From: Flagellimonas maritima | GTDB taxonomy: Bacteria; Bacteroidota; Bacteroidia; Flavobacteriales; Flavobacteriaceae | Reading direction: 5' to 3' | Length of the DNA: 64,000 nt | Assembly: GCF_003269425.1 (NCBI RefSeq) | Contig: NZ_CP030104.1 | Location: forward strand, 1,359,501 to 1,423,500 | In this document: in pieces, positions 17,406 to 28,632 of the stretch | How the letters are laid out: each line of letters opens with the position of its first letter | Numbering within the stretch: position 1 is the first letter of the stretch | Made by a program: the position numbers and the translations under genes | Notes under the pieces: generated by a model | Database searches by the model: none | What the model saw: only the letters and a program-made list of their open reading frames with translations | Told to the model about the DNA's origin: nothing

Positions 17406-19025
17406 ATGCAATATCTAAAAAAACTGCTGAGCTTTTCTTTTCTTATATTAATGGGTTTAGCGCTTTGGCAATGTGCCAGAAGAGGCAATCCAACGGGTGG
17501 ACCGGAAGACATTACTCCGCCTGAACTAATAAAAGCGGAACCTGATAATTTCTCAATCAATTTTAAAGCGGATAAAATTAAATTGTCCTTTGATGAATTT
17601 GTAAAATTGGAGGATGTGCAAAGTCAATTAATTGTTTCTCCACCATTAAAGTACCCAATAGAAGTAAAACCATTGGGTGGGGCAAGCAAGTTTATAGAAA
17701 TTAAAATAAAGGACACTTTAAAAGAAAATACAACATATACGCTCAATTTTGGGCAAAGTATCGTAGACAATAATGAAGGAAACCCCAATAGCTTTTTAAG
17801 CTATGTTTTTTCCACGGGCACTTACATAGATTCTTTAACTTTATCCGGGGCCGTAAGGGATGCTTTTAATAGAAAGGCCGATGAATATATAAGTGTAATG
17901 CTTTATGAGTTGGACAGTGCTTACACAGATTCCACAATTTATAAAACACCACCTAATTATTTAACAAGTACTTCTGACAGTTTGCCGCTCTTTGAGCTCA
18001 AAAATCTTAAAGCGGGTGAATATGCCATTGTCGCTATAAAAGATGTGAACAAGAACAACATTTTCGATCAAAGACAGGATAAAATAGGTTTTTTACAAGA
18101 TACAATTACGATTCCAACTGATTCCACTTATCTATTGAATCTATTTCAAGAACTCCCTGATTATAGTATTTCAGTGCCTAGTTATGTTGCCAAAAATCAT
18201 ATTCTTTTTGGATACCAAGGAGACTACAGGGATATTCAAATAGAAACGCTGATCGATCTGCCAGATTCCGTAAAGACGACCATATTGAAGGATCGGGAAA
18301 AGGATACCTTGAATTATTGGCTTACTCCTACAGATATCGATTCAATCGTTTTTACCATAGAGAATACTAAATTGGAAAGAATAGATACGTTCACTGTAAA
18401 AACCAGAAAACTAGCGTTGGATTCTTTGAAACTGAAAACGAATGTGAGCGGGAGGTTCAATTTTGAGGATACTTTTAGTATTTTGGCAAATACGCCATTG
18501 GTAAACTTGGATTCTAGTAAAGTTGATTTTTTCATTAGTGATTCTCTTAGCGCACCTTATGATTACGCCTTGGATACCCTTGAAAATAAATTTGATTTTG
18601 ATTTTGACATTGAACCAAACCAACGGTATCGCTTTACGTTTCTTCCAGGCGCCATAACCGATTTTTTTGGTATGGAAAACGATTCTCTGGAATATTCTTT
18701 TTCAACAGGAAGCTTTGCCGATTATGGAAACTTGCGTGTCAATATAAGCGGTTCGGCGAGTTATCCTTTAATAGTGCAGTTAACGGATAGCAAGGGTGAA
18801 GTGGTTCGTGAAATACTGGCGACAGAGCCCAAAATATTTGAGTTCAATAATCTAGAACCGGCACAGTATACAATCCGCGTAATTTTTGATGATAATGGAA
18901 ACGGGATTTGGGATACTGGTAGCTACCTCAAAAAAATTCAGCCCGAAAAAGTAAGTTATTATCCGGATGTTATTGATGTTCGTGCCAATTGGGAACTGGA
19001 ACAGACGTTTATCATATCAGATTAA
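17406..19025 (+). CDS. Ig-like domain lipoprotein (SbsA/Big_5-like)
   Basis: 539 residues. The signal peptide ends at a Cys in LALWQCARRGNPTGGP, a lipoprotein start recurrent in Flavobacteria although the -1 residue (Gln) is unusual. An SbsA-like Ig domain follows (TPPELIKAEPDNFSINFKA...IKLSFDEFV...TYTLNFGQSIVDNNEG, about 35-135). Further beta-rich repeats come next, and a last segment near the C-terminus (YTIRVIFDDNGNGIWDTG). It is probably anchored to the outer membrane. Its 3' end overlaps the convergent nitrilase gene by 14 bases. Confidence 0.75.
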   Translation: MQYLKKLLSFSFLILMGLALWQCARRGNPTGGPEDITPPELIKAEPDNFSINFKADKIKLSFDEFVKLEDVQSQLIVSPPLKYPIEVKPLGGASKFIEIKIKDTLKENTTYTLNFGQSIVDNNEGNPNSFLSYVFSTGTYIDSLTLSGAVRDAFNRKADEYISVMLYELDSAYTDSTIYKTPPNYLTSTSDSLPLFELKNLKAGEYAIVAIKDVNKNNIFDQRQDKIGFLQDTITIPTDSTYLLNLFQELPDYSISVPSYVAKNHILFGYQGDYRDIQIETLIDLPDSVKTTILKDREKDTLNYWLTPTDIDSIVFTIENTKLERIDTFTVKTRKLALDSLKLKTNVSGRFNFEDTFSILANTPLVNLDSSKVDFFISDSLSAPYDYALDTLENKFDFDFDIEPNQRYRFTFLPGAITDFFGMENDSLEYSFSTGSFADYGNLRVNISGSASYPLIVQLTDSKGEVVREILATEPKIFEFNNLEPAQYTIRVIFDDNGNGIWDTGSYLKKIQPEKVSYYPDVIDVRANWELEQTFIISD

Positions 19026-19785
19026 AGTCATCTCGGTCTTCAAGGAATTTAAGTTTGTTTCTAGTTGAGTCAATATGTTGCTTAACAAGTGTAGCATAGA
19101 GTATTTCCTCATCTTCCGAATAAGAAATTTGATTTCCCAAAGTATCATAAACTGCGGAATGACCTGAATATTCATGCCCAAGGTTGTCCAATCCAATTCT
19201 ATTTACGCCAATACAATAAGACATATTTTCAATGGCACGTGCTTTAAGCAAAGTATCCCATGCATCAATTCTTGGTTTTGGCCAATTTGCGACATATAGG
19301 ATTATATCGTAATCTTCTGTATTTCTTGACCAAACTGGAAATCTTAGATCATAGCAAATCAAAGGTTTTAGTTTAAACCCTTTGTACTGAACTATTAATT
19401 TTGATTTTCCAGCTGTGTAAACCTCATGTTCTCCCGCTAAAGTAAAAGTGTGCTTTTTATCATATTCTTCATATTTCCCGTTCGGAAAACAAAAGAATAG
19501 TCGATTGTAATTTTCATCGTTCTCAGTAAATACAATACTTCCTGTAATAGCTACATTCTTTTCACGGGAAATTCGCTGCATCCATTTTACTGTTTTTGAA
19601 CCTTCACTAGAAGCTATATTTTTAGGACTCATGGTAAAGCCCGTAGTAAACATTTCTGGAAGTACAATCAAATCCACACTACTTCTTATAGCTGCTATTT
19701 TTTTAGCGAACATGGCCCTGTTGGCATCTGGATCTTCCCAAATCAATGCGGACTGAACAAGTGCTATTTTCAGTTCAAGGCTCAT
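19012..19785 (-). CDS. Nitrilase-family amidohydrolase (omega-amidase-like)
   Basis: 257 residues, the short form of the CN-hydrolase family. The catalytic triad is visible: Glu44 (PEMFTTGF), Lys110 (YDKKHTF) and Cys144 (LICYDLRFP). The FTLAGEHEVYTAG segment and CYDLRFPVWSRN match the YafV/omega-amidase branch, which deaminates ketoglutaramate-type metabolites formed by transamination. It is cytoplasmic. It starts 13 bases after the ankyrin gene and could be the last gene of the katG transcript if the internal terminator is read through. Confidence 0.88.
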   Translation of the reverse strand: MSLELKIALVQSALIWEDPDANRAMFAKKIAAIRSSVDLIVLPEMFTTGFTMSPKNIASSEGSKTVKWMQRISREKNVAITGSIVFTENDENYNRLFFCFPNGKYEEYDKKHTFTLAGEHEVYTAGKSKLIVQYKGFKLKPLICYDLRFPVWSRNTEDYDIILYVANWPKPRIDAWDTLLKARAIENMSYCIGVNRIGLDNLGHEYSGHSAVYDTLGNQISYSEDEEILYATLVKQHIDSTRNKLKFLEDRDDFNLI

Positions 19786-19798
19786 TTTTATATATATA

Positions 19799-20278
19799 TT
19801 AAGAATAGTTTTGCAATAATTCCATCAGTGGTTTGTTTTCCTGCATTTTAGCTTGGTCCAAAGCTGTATTTCCGCGAGCGTCTTTGCGGGTGCTGTCTGC
19901 TCCATGCTCCAATAATAATCGGGCAATTTCGATGCGGTTGAAGGTCGCTGCATAGATAAGGCTTGTAGCGCCCATGGCATTGACATGGTTGACGTCGGCT
20001 CCAGAAGCTATCAATAATTTGGCAATCTCAGTGTAGCCCTTAAAACATACTCCCATTAAAGCTGTATTACCGGAACTGTCCTTAGCATCTACTTTTGCTC
20101 CATTGTCCAACAAAAGCTTTGAGATGTTTTCATGGCCATAATATGTGGAAATTACCAATGGTGTAGAGCCTCTTTGATCAAAGGACTCCAATAATCGCTT
20201 ATTGCCTTGCAACAGTTCCTCTACCGATTTGACGTTGCCATTTCTAATTTGATTAAAGAAATTTTCCTTCTCATCCAT
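19799..20278 (-). CDS. Ankyrin-repeat protein downstream of katG
   Basis: 159 residues made of four ankyrin repeats (for example GSTPLVISTYYGHENISKLL, GNTALMGVCFKGYTEIAKLL, GATSLIYAATFNRIEIARLL, GNTALDQAK). There is no signal peptide. Ankyrin genes are known partners of catalase genes (such as ankB with katB in Pseudomonas), where the product helps heme-enzyme activity. Here the gene follows katG by 95 bases, but a strong terminator lies between them, so expression is probably lower or separately controlled. Confidence 0.88.
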   Translation of the reverse strand: MDEKENFFNQIRNGNVKSVEELLQGNKRLLESFDQRGSTPLVISTYYGHENISKLLLDNGAKVDAKDSSGNTALMGVCFKGYTEIAKLLIASGADVNHVNAMGATSLIYAATFNRIEIARLLLEHGADSTRKDARGNTALDQAKMQENKPLMELLQNYS

Positions 20279-20294
20279 ACCTAATGGAAAGTTA

Positions 20295-20331
20295 TAAAAA
20301 AACTGCCATAACCCAGGTTGGTTGTGGCAGT
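20295..20331 (-). terminator. Terminator between katG and the ankyrin gene
   Basis: On the minus strand a 12-bp stem (ACTGCCACAACC with GGTTATGGCAGT, one G-T) is followed by a run of seven T residues. The end is 17 bases before the ankyrin start codon. Confidence 0.8.
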
Positions 20332-20373
20332 CTTATTACTATATCTTCTTTTTCTATTTTTCTTCGGAAATGA

Positions 20374-22659
<2,286 letters not shown>

Positions 22660-22679
22660 TTACTAATTATATCTTGAAT

Positions 22680-22694
22680 ACTTTATTATAAAGT
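22680..22694. promoter_or_regulatory. 7-1-7 palindrome, candidate PerR/Fur-family box
   Basis: ACTTTAT-T-ATAAAGT is a perfect inverted repeat of seven bases around one central base, the geometry of PerR and Fur operators. It lies upstream of katG, a classic PerR target, and 220 bases from the divergent histidine kinase gene. The bases differ from the textbook PerR consensus, so the regulator is inferred. Confidence 0.5.
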
Positions 22695-22914
22695 TTATAG
22701 CCAATAAGTACATCTCTAAAAGTACAAAAATAGACGCCAGTCATATAAGGGAACTATATTAATCAATTATTAAAAAATAAACTTTGTCTATACTTTGAAA
22801 GGATTTTATTAAAATTCTAAACAATAAATTTTCCAATAAGAGGTTTATTACAATTATACCATATTTTCTTACATTAGTATAAAACTAGTTGCTAACCACC
22901 AAAACCTGTACTAT

Positions 22915-25881
22915 TTGGAAACGCTATCTGCCAACTTTCTAATTAAAGATTCCCCAACACCTATCGCCGTACTGGACCGCAATATGTGTTTTATCAACCA
23001 TTCCGCGATATGGCTTCAAGAATTTGATCTTCTAGATAAAACCATCATTGGAAAGTCATTTTACAAAGTAATGCAACCTACTCCAAACGAGTTGAAAAAC
23101 ATTTACGAAGAGTGCCTTAAAGGTTTGTCCAGTTCCAATAATGGTAGAAAATTTATATTTCCCAATGGATTGGTAAAATGGTTAAAATGGAAAATAAATC
23201 CATGGAAATATGAGGATGGTAGTATTGGTGGATTAATTATAGTTCAAGAGGACATTACAAAAGAAAAGAGAAGGATCGAATTATTGCAAATAGCAGAGAG
23301 CGTTGCTCGCATTGGGGGTTGGGACGTTGATTTAGTCACCAATCAAGTCTTTTGGACCAAAGTAACCAAAGAAATTCATGAAGTGCCGAGTGATTATGTC
23401 CCATCTATTGAAGAAGGAATAAATTTTTACAAGGAAGGAAAACACCGGAAGTCAATCAGAAAATTGGTTGAAGATAGTATACTGAACGGTACACCCTGGG
23501 ATACCGAATTGGTCATCGTAACCGCAAAAGGCAAAGAACTTTGGGTACGTGCAAAAGGTGAGGCCGAAATGCTGAATGGAAAATGCATTCGCCTACAGGG
23601 AACTTTCCAAGACATCGACAAAAGAAAAAAAGCTGAGTTAAAATCCAAAATGATAAGTGATAGATTGGCCATTGCCACCAAAGGTGCCAATGTAGGAATA
23701 TGGGATTTTGATATTCAAAAAAATGAACTTGTCTGGGATGATAATATGTACAATTTATATGGTATCGATAAAAAAGATTTTGATGGGGTATACCAAGCTT
23801 GGCAGTCAGGACTACATCCAGAAGATAAAGAAAGAGGGGACAGAGAGATAGCAATGGCCATCTCCGGTGAAAAGGAATTTGATACTGAGTTTAGGGTTGT
23901 CTGGCCTACGGGAGAAATAAGACATATTAAAGCTTATGCGGTTACCCAAAGGGATAAAGAGGGAAAGGCCATTAAAATGACTGGGACCAATTGGGATATA
24001 ACGGAGCTCAAACGAACTAGATTAAAACTTGAAAAAATTGAAGAATCCTTCACGGACACATTTAAAAATTCGGCCATAGGTATGGCTTTGGTCGGGCTTG
24101 ATGGTAAAATCCTCAAAGCAAATAAGATGCTCTGTGAAAGTTTAGACTATTCCGAAAAGGAGATATTATCATTGACATTCAAGGATATCACTTATGCAGA
24201 AGATTTGGATAAAGATGCCCTGTTGCTCAAGGAAGTCATTGATGGCAAGCGTGAAAGCTTTCGGGTCGAAAAAAGATATTTGCACAAAAATGGCGATTTG
24301 ATACATGCAATCCTTACTCTAACTGTTGTAAAGACCATTGAGGGAAAACCCTCTCATTTTATCGCACAAGTACTTGATATTACTTCAAGAATCAAAGCAG
24401 AGTCAAAGCATAAAGAAATTTCGGAGCGTTTAAATATGGCTACGAGCGTGGCCAATATTGGTATTTGGGATTACAGGATAAAAGAAAATGTCGTTCTCTG
24501 TAATGAAAACATGTATGCAATGTATGGGATATCGGAGGATTCATCAGATATCTTAAACGAATGGATGAATAGGATCCACCCTGAAGATAGGGAACGCGTA
24601 TCTCAAGAGCTGGAATTGACCATAACTGAAGAAAAACCGTTCAACATACAATTTAGAGGTATTAGACCTGATGGCAATATCGTTCATTTGATTGCTTTTG
24701 GTGAGGCACAAAAAGGAATAGAAGGGGATATAGAAAACATCATTGGAGCCAATTGGGACATTACCGAACTAAAAACTACAAGATTAAAGCTGGAACGTAG
24801 CCAAGAATCCTTTGAAAAAACTTTTGAAAACTCGGCAGTAGGCATGGCATTGGTCGGCTTAGACGGCAGCTGGGTTTCTGTCAATAAAGGTTTATGCAAT
24901 AGTCTCGGCTATACCCAAGATGAATTACTGAAGCTTACTTTTCAGGATATAACCCATCCAGACGACCTTGATCTTGATCTTAAACTGTTACGGCAGGTGA
25001 TTAAGGGAGAGATATCTACGTATCAGATTGAAAAGCGTTATTTTCACAAAGATGGTAATTTGGTTTCAGCAATATTAACAGTTACAGCGGTTAAAGATAT
25101 ACAAGGAAATTTATCGCACTTTATTTCACAAATACTAGATATAAGCTCAAGGATACAAGCTGAAAAACGTACTAAAAAATTATTGCTCGTCACAAAAGAG
25201 CAAAACGAGAGTCTATTGAATTTTGCCCATATCGTATCACATAACTTAAGATCTCATTCCAGTAATCTGTCCATGCTAACAGGATTCCTATCATCTGAAA
25301 AAGACGATACTGAACGTGAAAATCTATTGGCGATGCTCCATAATGCTTCGGAAAGTTTAGGAGAAACCGTAATGCATCTCAACGAAGTAGTGCAAGTAAA
25401 AGTTGGTGCTTCCGAAAAAGTAAAAAAGGTCAATATCTTTAAAACCCTCAAAAATGTAGAAAAAAATCTCAGTATTTTATTAAAGGATAAAAATGCAATT
25501 TGCACAATAGAAATTCCAAAAGAATTAAAAATAAAGGGTATTCCTGCTTACTTTGACAGTATTTTTCTTAATTTGTTGTCCAATAGTATTAAATATTCAT
25601 CTCCAAAACGGCAACTTGTTATAAAAGTAAGTGCCGTAGAGAACGATAGTTTAACTACTATTTCCTTTGAGGACAATGGTCTGGGGATAGATTTGGAAAG
25701 ACACGCCAAAAAACTATTTGGCATGTACAAAACATTCCATAGACACAAAGATGCCAAGGGAATAGGGCTGTTCATAACCAAAAATCAAATTGAGGCCATG
25801 AACGGAACTATAGAAGTTGAAAGCACGGTAGATGTTGGTACAAAATTTCTATTGACATTTGATTCTTCGCAAAATTCGTAA
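22915..25881 (+). CDS. Six-PAS-domain sensor histidine kinase
   Basis: 988 residues, cytoplasmic, no transmembrane segment. About six PAS domains fill residues 1-755. Residues 248-502 and 503-755 are tandem copies of a PAS-PAS module; each has GIWD near its start, W-DITELK in the middle and a DI-SRI ending. A kinase core follows with phosphoacceptor His near 776 (HIVSHNLRSH), N box LNLLSNSIKY, G1 box EDNGLGID and GIGLFITK. The start is TTG at 22915: no in-frame ATG exists between the upstream stop and residue 24, and the first PAS begins at once. The response regulator gene follows by 27 bases. Confidence 0.88.
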   Translation: METLSANFLIKDSPTPIAVLDRNMCFINHSAIWLQEFDLLDKTIIGKSFYKVMQPTPNELKNIYEECLKGLSSSNNGRKFIFPNGLVKWLKWKINPWKYEDGSIGGLIIVQEDITKEKRRIELLQIAESVARIGGWDVDLVTNQVFWTKVTKEIHEVPSDYVPSIEEGINFYKEGKHRKSIRKLVEDSILNGTPWDTELVIVTAKGKELWVRAKGEAEMLNGKCIRLQGTFQDIDKRKKAELKSKMISDRLAIATKGANVGIWDFDIQKNELVWDDNMYNLYGIDKKDFDGVYQAWQSGLHPEDKERGDREIAMAISGEKEFDTEFRVVWPTGEIRHIKAYAVTQRDKEGKAIKMTGTNWDITELKRTRLKLEKIEESFTDTFKNSAIGMALVGLDGKILKANKMLCESLDYSEKEILSLTFKDITYAEDLDKDALLLKEVIDGKRESFRVEKRYLHKNGDLIHAILTLTVVKTIEGKPSHFIAQVLDITSRIKAESKHKEISERLNMATSVANIGIWDYRIKENVVLCNENMYAMYGISEDSSDILNEWMNRIHPEDRERVSQELELTITEEKPFNIQFRGIRPDGNIVHLIAFGEAQKGIEGDIENIIGANWDITELKTTRLKLERSQESFEKTFENSAVGMALVGLDGSWVSVNKGLCNSLGYTQDELLKLTFQDITHPDDLDLDLKLLRQVIKGEISTYQIEKRYFHKDGNLVSAILTVTAVKDIQGNLSHFISQILDISSRIQAEKRTKKLLLVTKEQNESLLNFAHIVSHNLRSHSSNLSMLTGFLSSEKDDTERENLLAMLHNASESLGETVMHLNEVVQVKVGASEKVKKVNIFKTLKNVEKNLSILLKDKNAICTIEIPKELKIKGIPAYFDSIFLNLLSNSIKYSSPKRQLVIKVSAVENDSLTTISFEDNGLGIDLERHAKKLFGMYKTFHRHKDAKGIGLFITKNQIEAMNGTIEVESTVDVGTKFLLTFDSSQNS

Positions 25882-25908
25882 GATTAATATTTGCTAAAAA
25901 AAAGAATA

Positions 25909-26310
25909 ATGAAAAAGATAGAAACAAGTTGCATCATAGATGATGATCCCATTTTTATTTATGGAACCAAAAGAATTATGAAAGAAATAGACTTCTGCAA
26001 TGATATTTTGGTCTTTAATAATGGGCAAGATGCCATGGACGGTCTTAATGAATTGACCTCGCAGGGCAAAGACTTGCCTTCTGTCATTTTTTTAGATTTA
26101 AATATGCCCATTATGAACGGATGGGAGTTCTTGGAAGACTTTGTTCAGATTCCCAATAATAATAGGGAAAAGGTTACGGTATACATTATCAGCTCTTCTG
26201 TAGATCCCAGGGATTTGGAACGTATAAAAAATTATGACGTTGTAAACAACTATATTTTAAAACCTCTTTCCCCTCAAGATTTAGAAGAGGTATTGGAGTC
26301 CATGATTTAG
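25909..26310 (+). CDS. Single-domain response regulator
   Basis: 133 residues from ATG 25909 (a TTG six codons upstream is discounted). It is a stand-alone receiver: acidic cluster DDD at 11-13, phosphoacceptor Asp63 in IFLDLNMPIMNGWEFL, the conserved Ser at about 96 in ISSSVDP, and Lys118 in YILKPL. There is no output domain, so it may pass phosphate on or act by protein contact. It lies directly behind the PAS kinase, its presumed partner. Confidence 0.92.
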   Translation: MKKIETSCIIDDDPIFIYGTKRIMKEIDFCNDILVFNNGQDAMDGLNELTSQGKDLPSVIFLDLNMPIMNGWEFLEDFVQIPNNNREKVTVYIISSSVDPRDLERIKNYDVVNNYILKPLSPQDLEEVLESMI

Positions 26311-26551
26311 TTTTTTAGAATTTAGAGGTATTGGCTGGTTTTTATTGAACAATGACATGGGAAAACTTCAATTTCTCTAGTTTGAAAAAACACAATAGAT
26401 GTCTTGTTCATATAAAGTTTTTATACGGAAAATTAAATTGAACATAACCGACTATTCTAAAAATTCCTGAGTTTGTCCAATTCCTCTTACCTTTAATCGT
26501 CTGAACTATGTAAAAGACGTTAATTTCTTATAAACTTAAACACTATTGAAC

Positions 26552-27175
26552 ATGAAAAAATTTATCGTACCCATTGTGTTACTGCTACTTTTTAGCTTTA
26601 CCACAAACAGTGTAAAACTTACGGATGATGATCGTAAAATGGCAATCAAACATCTTACCCAGACCCGTGATCATATGACCGATGCTCTTGAAGGACTTAC
26701 TGATGAACAACTGAATTTTAAATCGGATGAAAACGCATGGTCCATTGCTGAATGTGTTGAACATCTTGCCATTTCTGAAAATGCTTTTGGAGGACTGGTC
26801 CAAAAAACTGTTGCTACAGGTGCAAATCCAGCAATGAAGGATTCCGTAAAATTAAAGGATGACCAGCTTATGGGCCTTATTACCGATCGCACCAATAAAG
26901 TAAAAACATCGGAGACCTTTGAGCCAAGTGGAGGGTTTGGTTCGCACGAAGCTACCTTAGAAGCTTTTATGGATAAGAGAAAAGAACATATTGAGTATGT
27001 AAAAACTACAGAAGATGATCTAAGAAATCGTTATAACAGTGATCTGCCTTTTGGCACAATTGATGGCGTACTGTTGATCGTCTTTATGGCCGGCCACACA
27101 GAACGCCATGTTCTCCAAATGGAAGAGATTATGGAGCATGAAGATTTTCCTATAGAGGAGGAAGAGGACAAATAA
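26552..27175 (+). CDS. Exported DinB superfamily protein
   Basis: 207 residues from ATG 26552 with a signal peptide (FIVPIVLLLLFSFTTNSVK). It has the DinB_2 bundle: HLTQTRDHMTDALEGLTDEQLNF, WSIAECVEHLAISE with the first metal His, and GHTERHVLQMEEI with the other two. It is one of two exported DinB-like proteins in the window. It has no obvious operon partner and ends in a bidirectional terminator shared with the convergent lipoprotein gene. Confidence 0.82.
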   Translation: MKKFIVPIVLLLLFSFTTNSVKLTDDDRKMAIKHLTQTRDHMTDALEGLTDEQLNFKSDENAWSIAECVEHLAISENAFGGLVQKTVATGANPAMKDSVKLKDDQLMGLITDRTNKVKTSETFEPSGGFGSHEATLEAFMDKRKEHIEYVKTTEDDLRNRYNSDLPFGTIDGVLLIVFMAGHTERHVLQMEEIMEHEDFPIEEEEDK

Positions 27176-27193
27176 AACTTTATCAATTAAAAT

Positions 27194-27224
27194 AAACCTC
27201 TTGCCTTAGCAAGAGGTTTTTCGT
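27194..27224. terminator. Bidirectional terminator between convergent genes
   Basis: An 11-bp perfect stem (AAACCTCTTGC / GCAAGAGGTTT) with a 4-base loop has T runs on both strands. It serves the DinB-like gene and the lamin-tail lipoprotein gene. Confidence 0.8.
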
Positions 27225-27234
27225 TTTATCAAAA

Positions 27235-28602
27235 TCATTCTCGTAAACCTGGGGTAAAATCCCCTGGAGCATTTTGGGGCTGGTTGGTTGTGCCAGAACC
27301 TCCTGTATCATTAAAAATATCCCATTCGCTGAAAGTATAAGTTGCATTTGCCTTCGATATTTCCAGTTTTCGTATAGCCCTGCCATCTTCAAACTCGTGG
27401 TCTGTCCCTGTTCCGTCAACCCCTACGACTCCAAAAACATCGATAATCGTACCAAAGGGGTCTACAAGTTCCAGATTGTCGTCTCCATTGGAATCGGCAG
27501 GGCTGTTCGTAGATACTCCTAAATCTGGTGCAAAACCGTATACCAACTCAAACTCACTTGCATTTGGAGATATTAAAAATGTACTTTCTGCACCTATTAT
27601 CATCTCAGATAGGTCTATAGTGGAACTCACCTCTATATTATCGTTGGTGTATCTCCTAAGAGTCCATTTGTTCAAATTTAACGGCTCTTTTGCAGCATTA
27701 TACAATTCTACAAACCGTGCCCCGGTATTGTTTTCTGGATCGGCCAATTCTGAAATAAAAATACTTTTTGATGTAAATTCCGTGATAATCTCTGGACAGC
27801 GTTCGTTGGAAAAATCGATATCTTCCAAAAATCTGATAACAATTTGAAAATCATCTCCATCTTTTAGTAAAACACCTGTAATACTACCATTTCCTTCTGG
27901 CAAAACATCGTCCTGAAAGTCAGAAAAACCACTATTGAGTATTTTGATATTGTTCTCTTCACAATCTTGTAAGGTACGTTCTGTCTCTTTTTTAGCCATC
28001 GCAAAAATACTGTCCAGTTCTTCTTCAATGACTTCCAGTCCATCAAAACTGACCAGAGTCTTATCTATGGAACTTTTTAAGTTCGGTATTTGTGTAGGAA
28101 CGGGTTCTATTTTTACTGCGGCATCACAGGATAGAAAAATATGCTCATGTACTTTTAATGCAGGTAATCTTCCTACTGAAAGGTTTCCAAATGCCAAGAA
28201 AGAGCCTCCAAGCTTAAATGATTCCCCGTTAGAACCTAGATAAAGGCCTTTTAACTTAATTAAAACTTTACTTCCAACTTCAAAAAACAAATGTGATTCT
28301 CGCAAATCAATATCTATCTGAAATCCACCTGTCGGGTTGGAAGGATTATCCTGAATATATAATGTGCCAAAAAAATTTCCTTCCCTGTCCGATGAGATAA
28401 CATAGCCGTCGATAACCAAATCCTCTTGAATTTGAAAAGTCTTCTCTTCTAGCATATTAAATAAATCCACCAATGTAATATTGGCCACCAACCCAGATTC
28501 GCAGGTATTTCTTGGTACATCATATTCTCCATTGTTCACACAGGCCGATATAATATGCAAAATAATCAGGTATGGTATTATGCGGTTAAATCCTTTTTTC
28601 AT
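27235..28602 (-). CDS. DUF5689 and lamin-tail domain lipoprotein
   Basis: 455 residues from ATG 28602; the longer frame adds a non-coding-like MIMIII stretch. The signal peptide ends in IISAC, so it is a lipoprotein. A DUF5689 domain occupies about 35-275 (VDLFNMLEEKTFQIQEDLVIDGYVISSDREGNFFGTLYIQD-type OB fold). A lamin-tail domain follows at about 285-430 (FISELADPENNTGARFVELYNAA, LNKWTLRRYT). Both domains are common in secreted Bacteroidota nuclease systems. It lies 30 bases behind a TonB receptor gene, with which it probably forms an outer membrane complex. Confidence 0.85.
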   Translation of the reverse strand: MKKGFNRIIPYLIILHIISACVNNGEYDVPRNTCESGLVANITLVDLFNMLEEKTFQIQEDLVIDGYVISSDREGNFFGTLYIQDNPSNPTGGFQIDIDLRESHLFFEVGSKVLIKLKGLYLGSNGESFKLGGSFLAFGNLSVGRLPALKVHEHIFLSCDAAVKIEPVPTQIPNLKSSIDKTLVSFDGLEVIEEELDSIFAMAKKETERTLQDCEENNIKILNSGFSDFQDDVLPEGNGSITGVLLKDGDDFQIVIRFLEDIDFSNERCPEIITEFTSKSIFISELADPENNTGARFVELYNAAKEPLNLNKWTLRRYTNDNIEVSSTIDLSEMIIGAESTFLISPNASEFELVYGFAPDLGVSTNSPADSNGDDNLELVDPFGTIIDVFGVVGVDGTGTDHEFEDGRAIRKLEISKANATYTFSEWDIFNDTGGSGTTNQPQNAPGDFTPGLRE

Positions 28603-28632
28603 AATTATGATCATAATCAAGATATATGTAAC

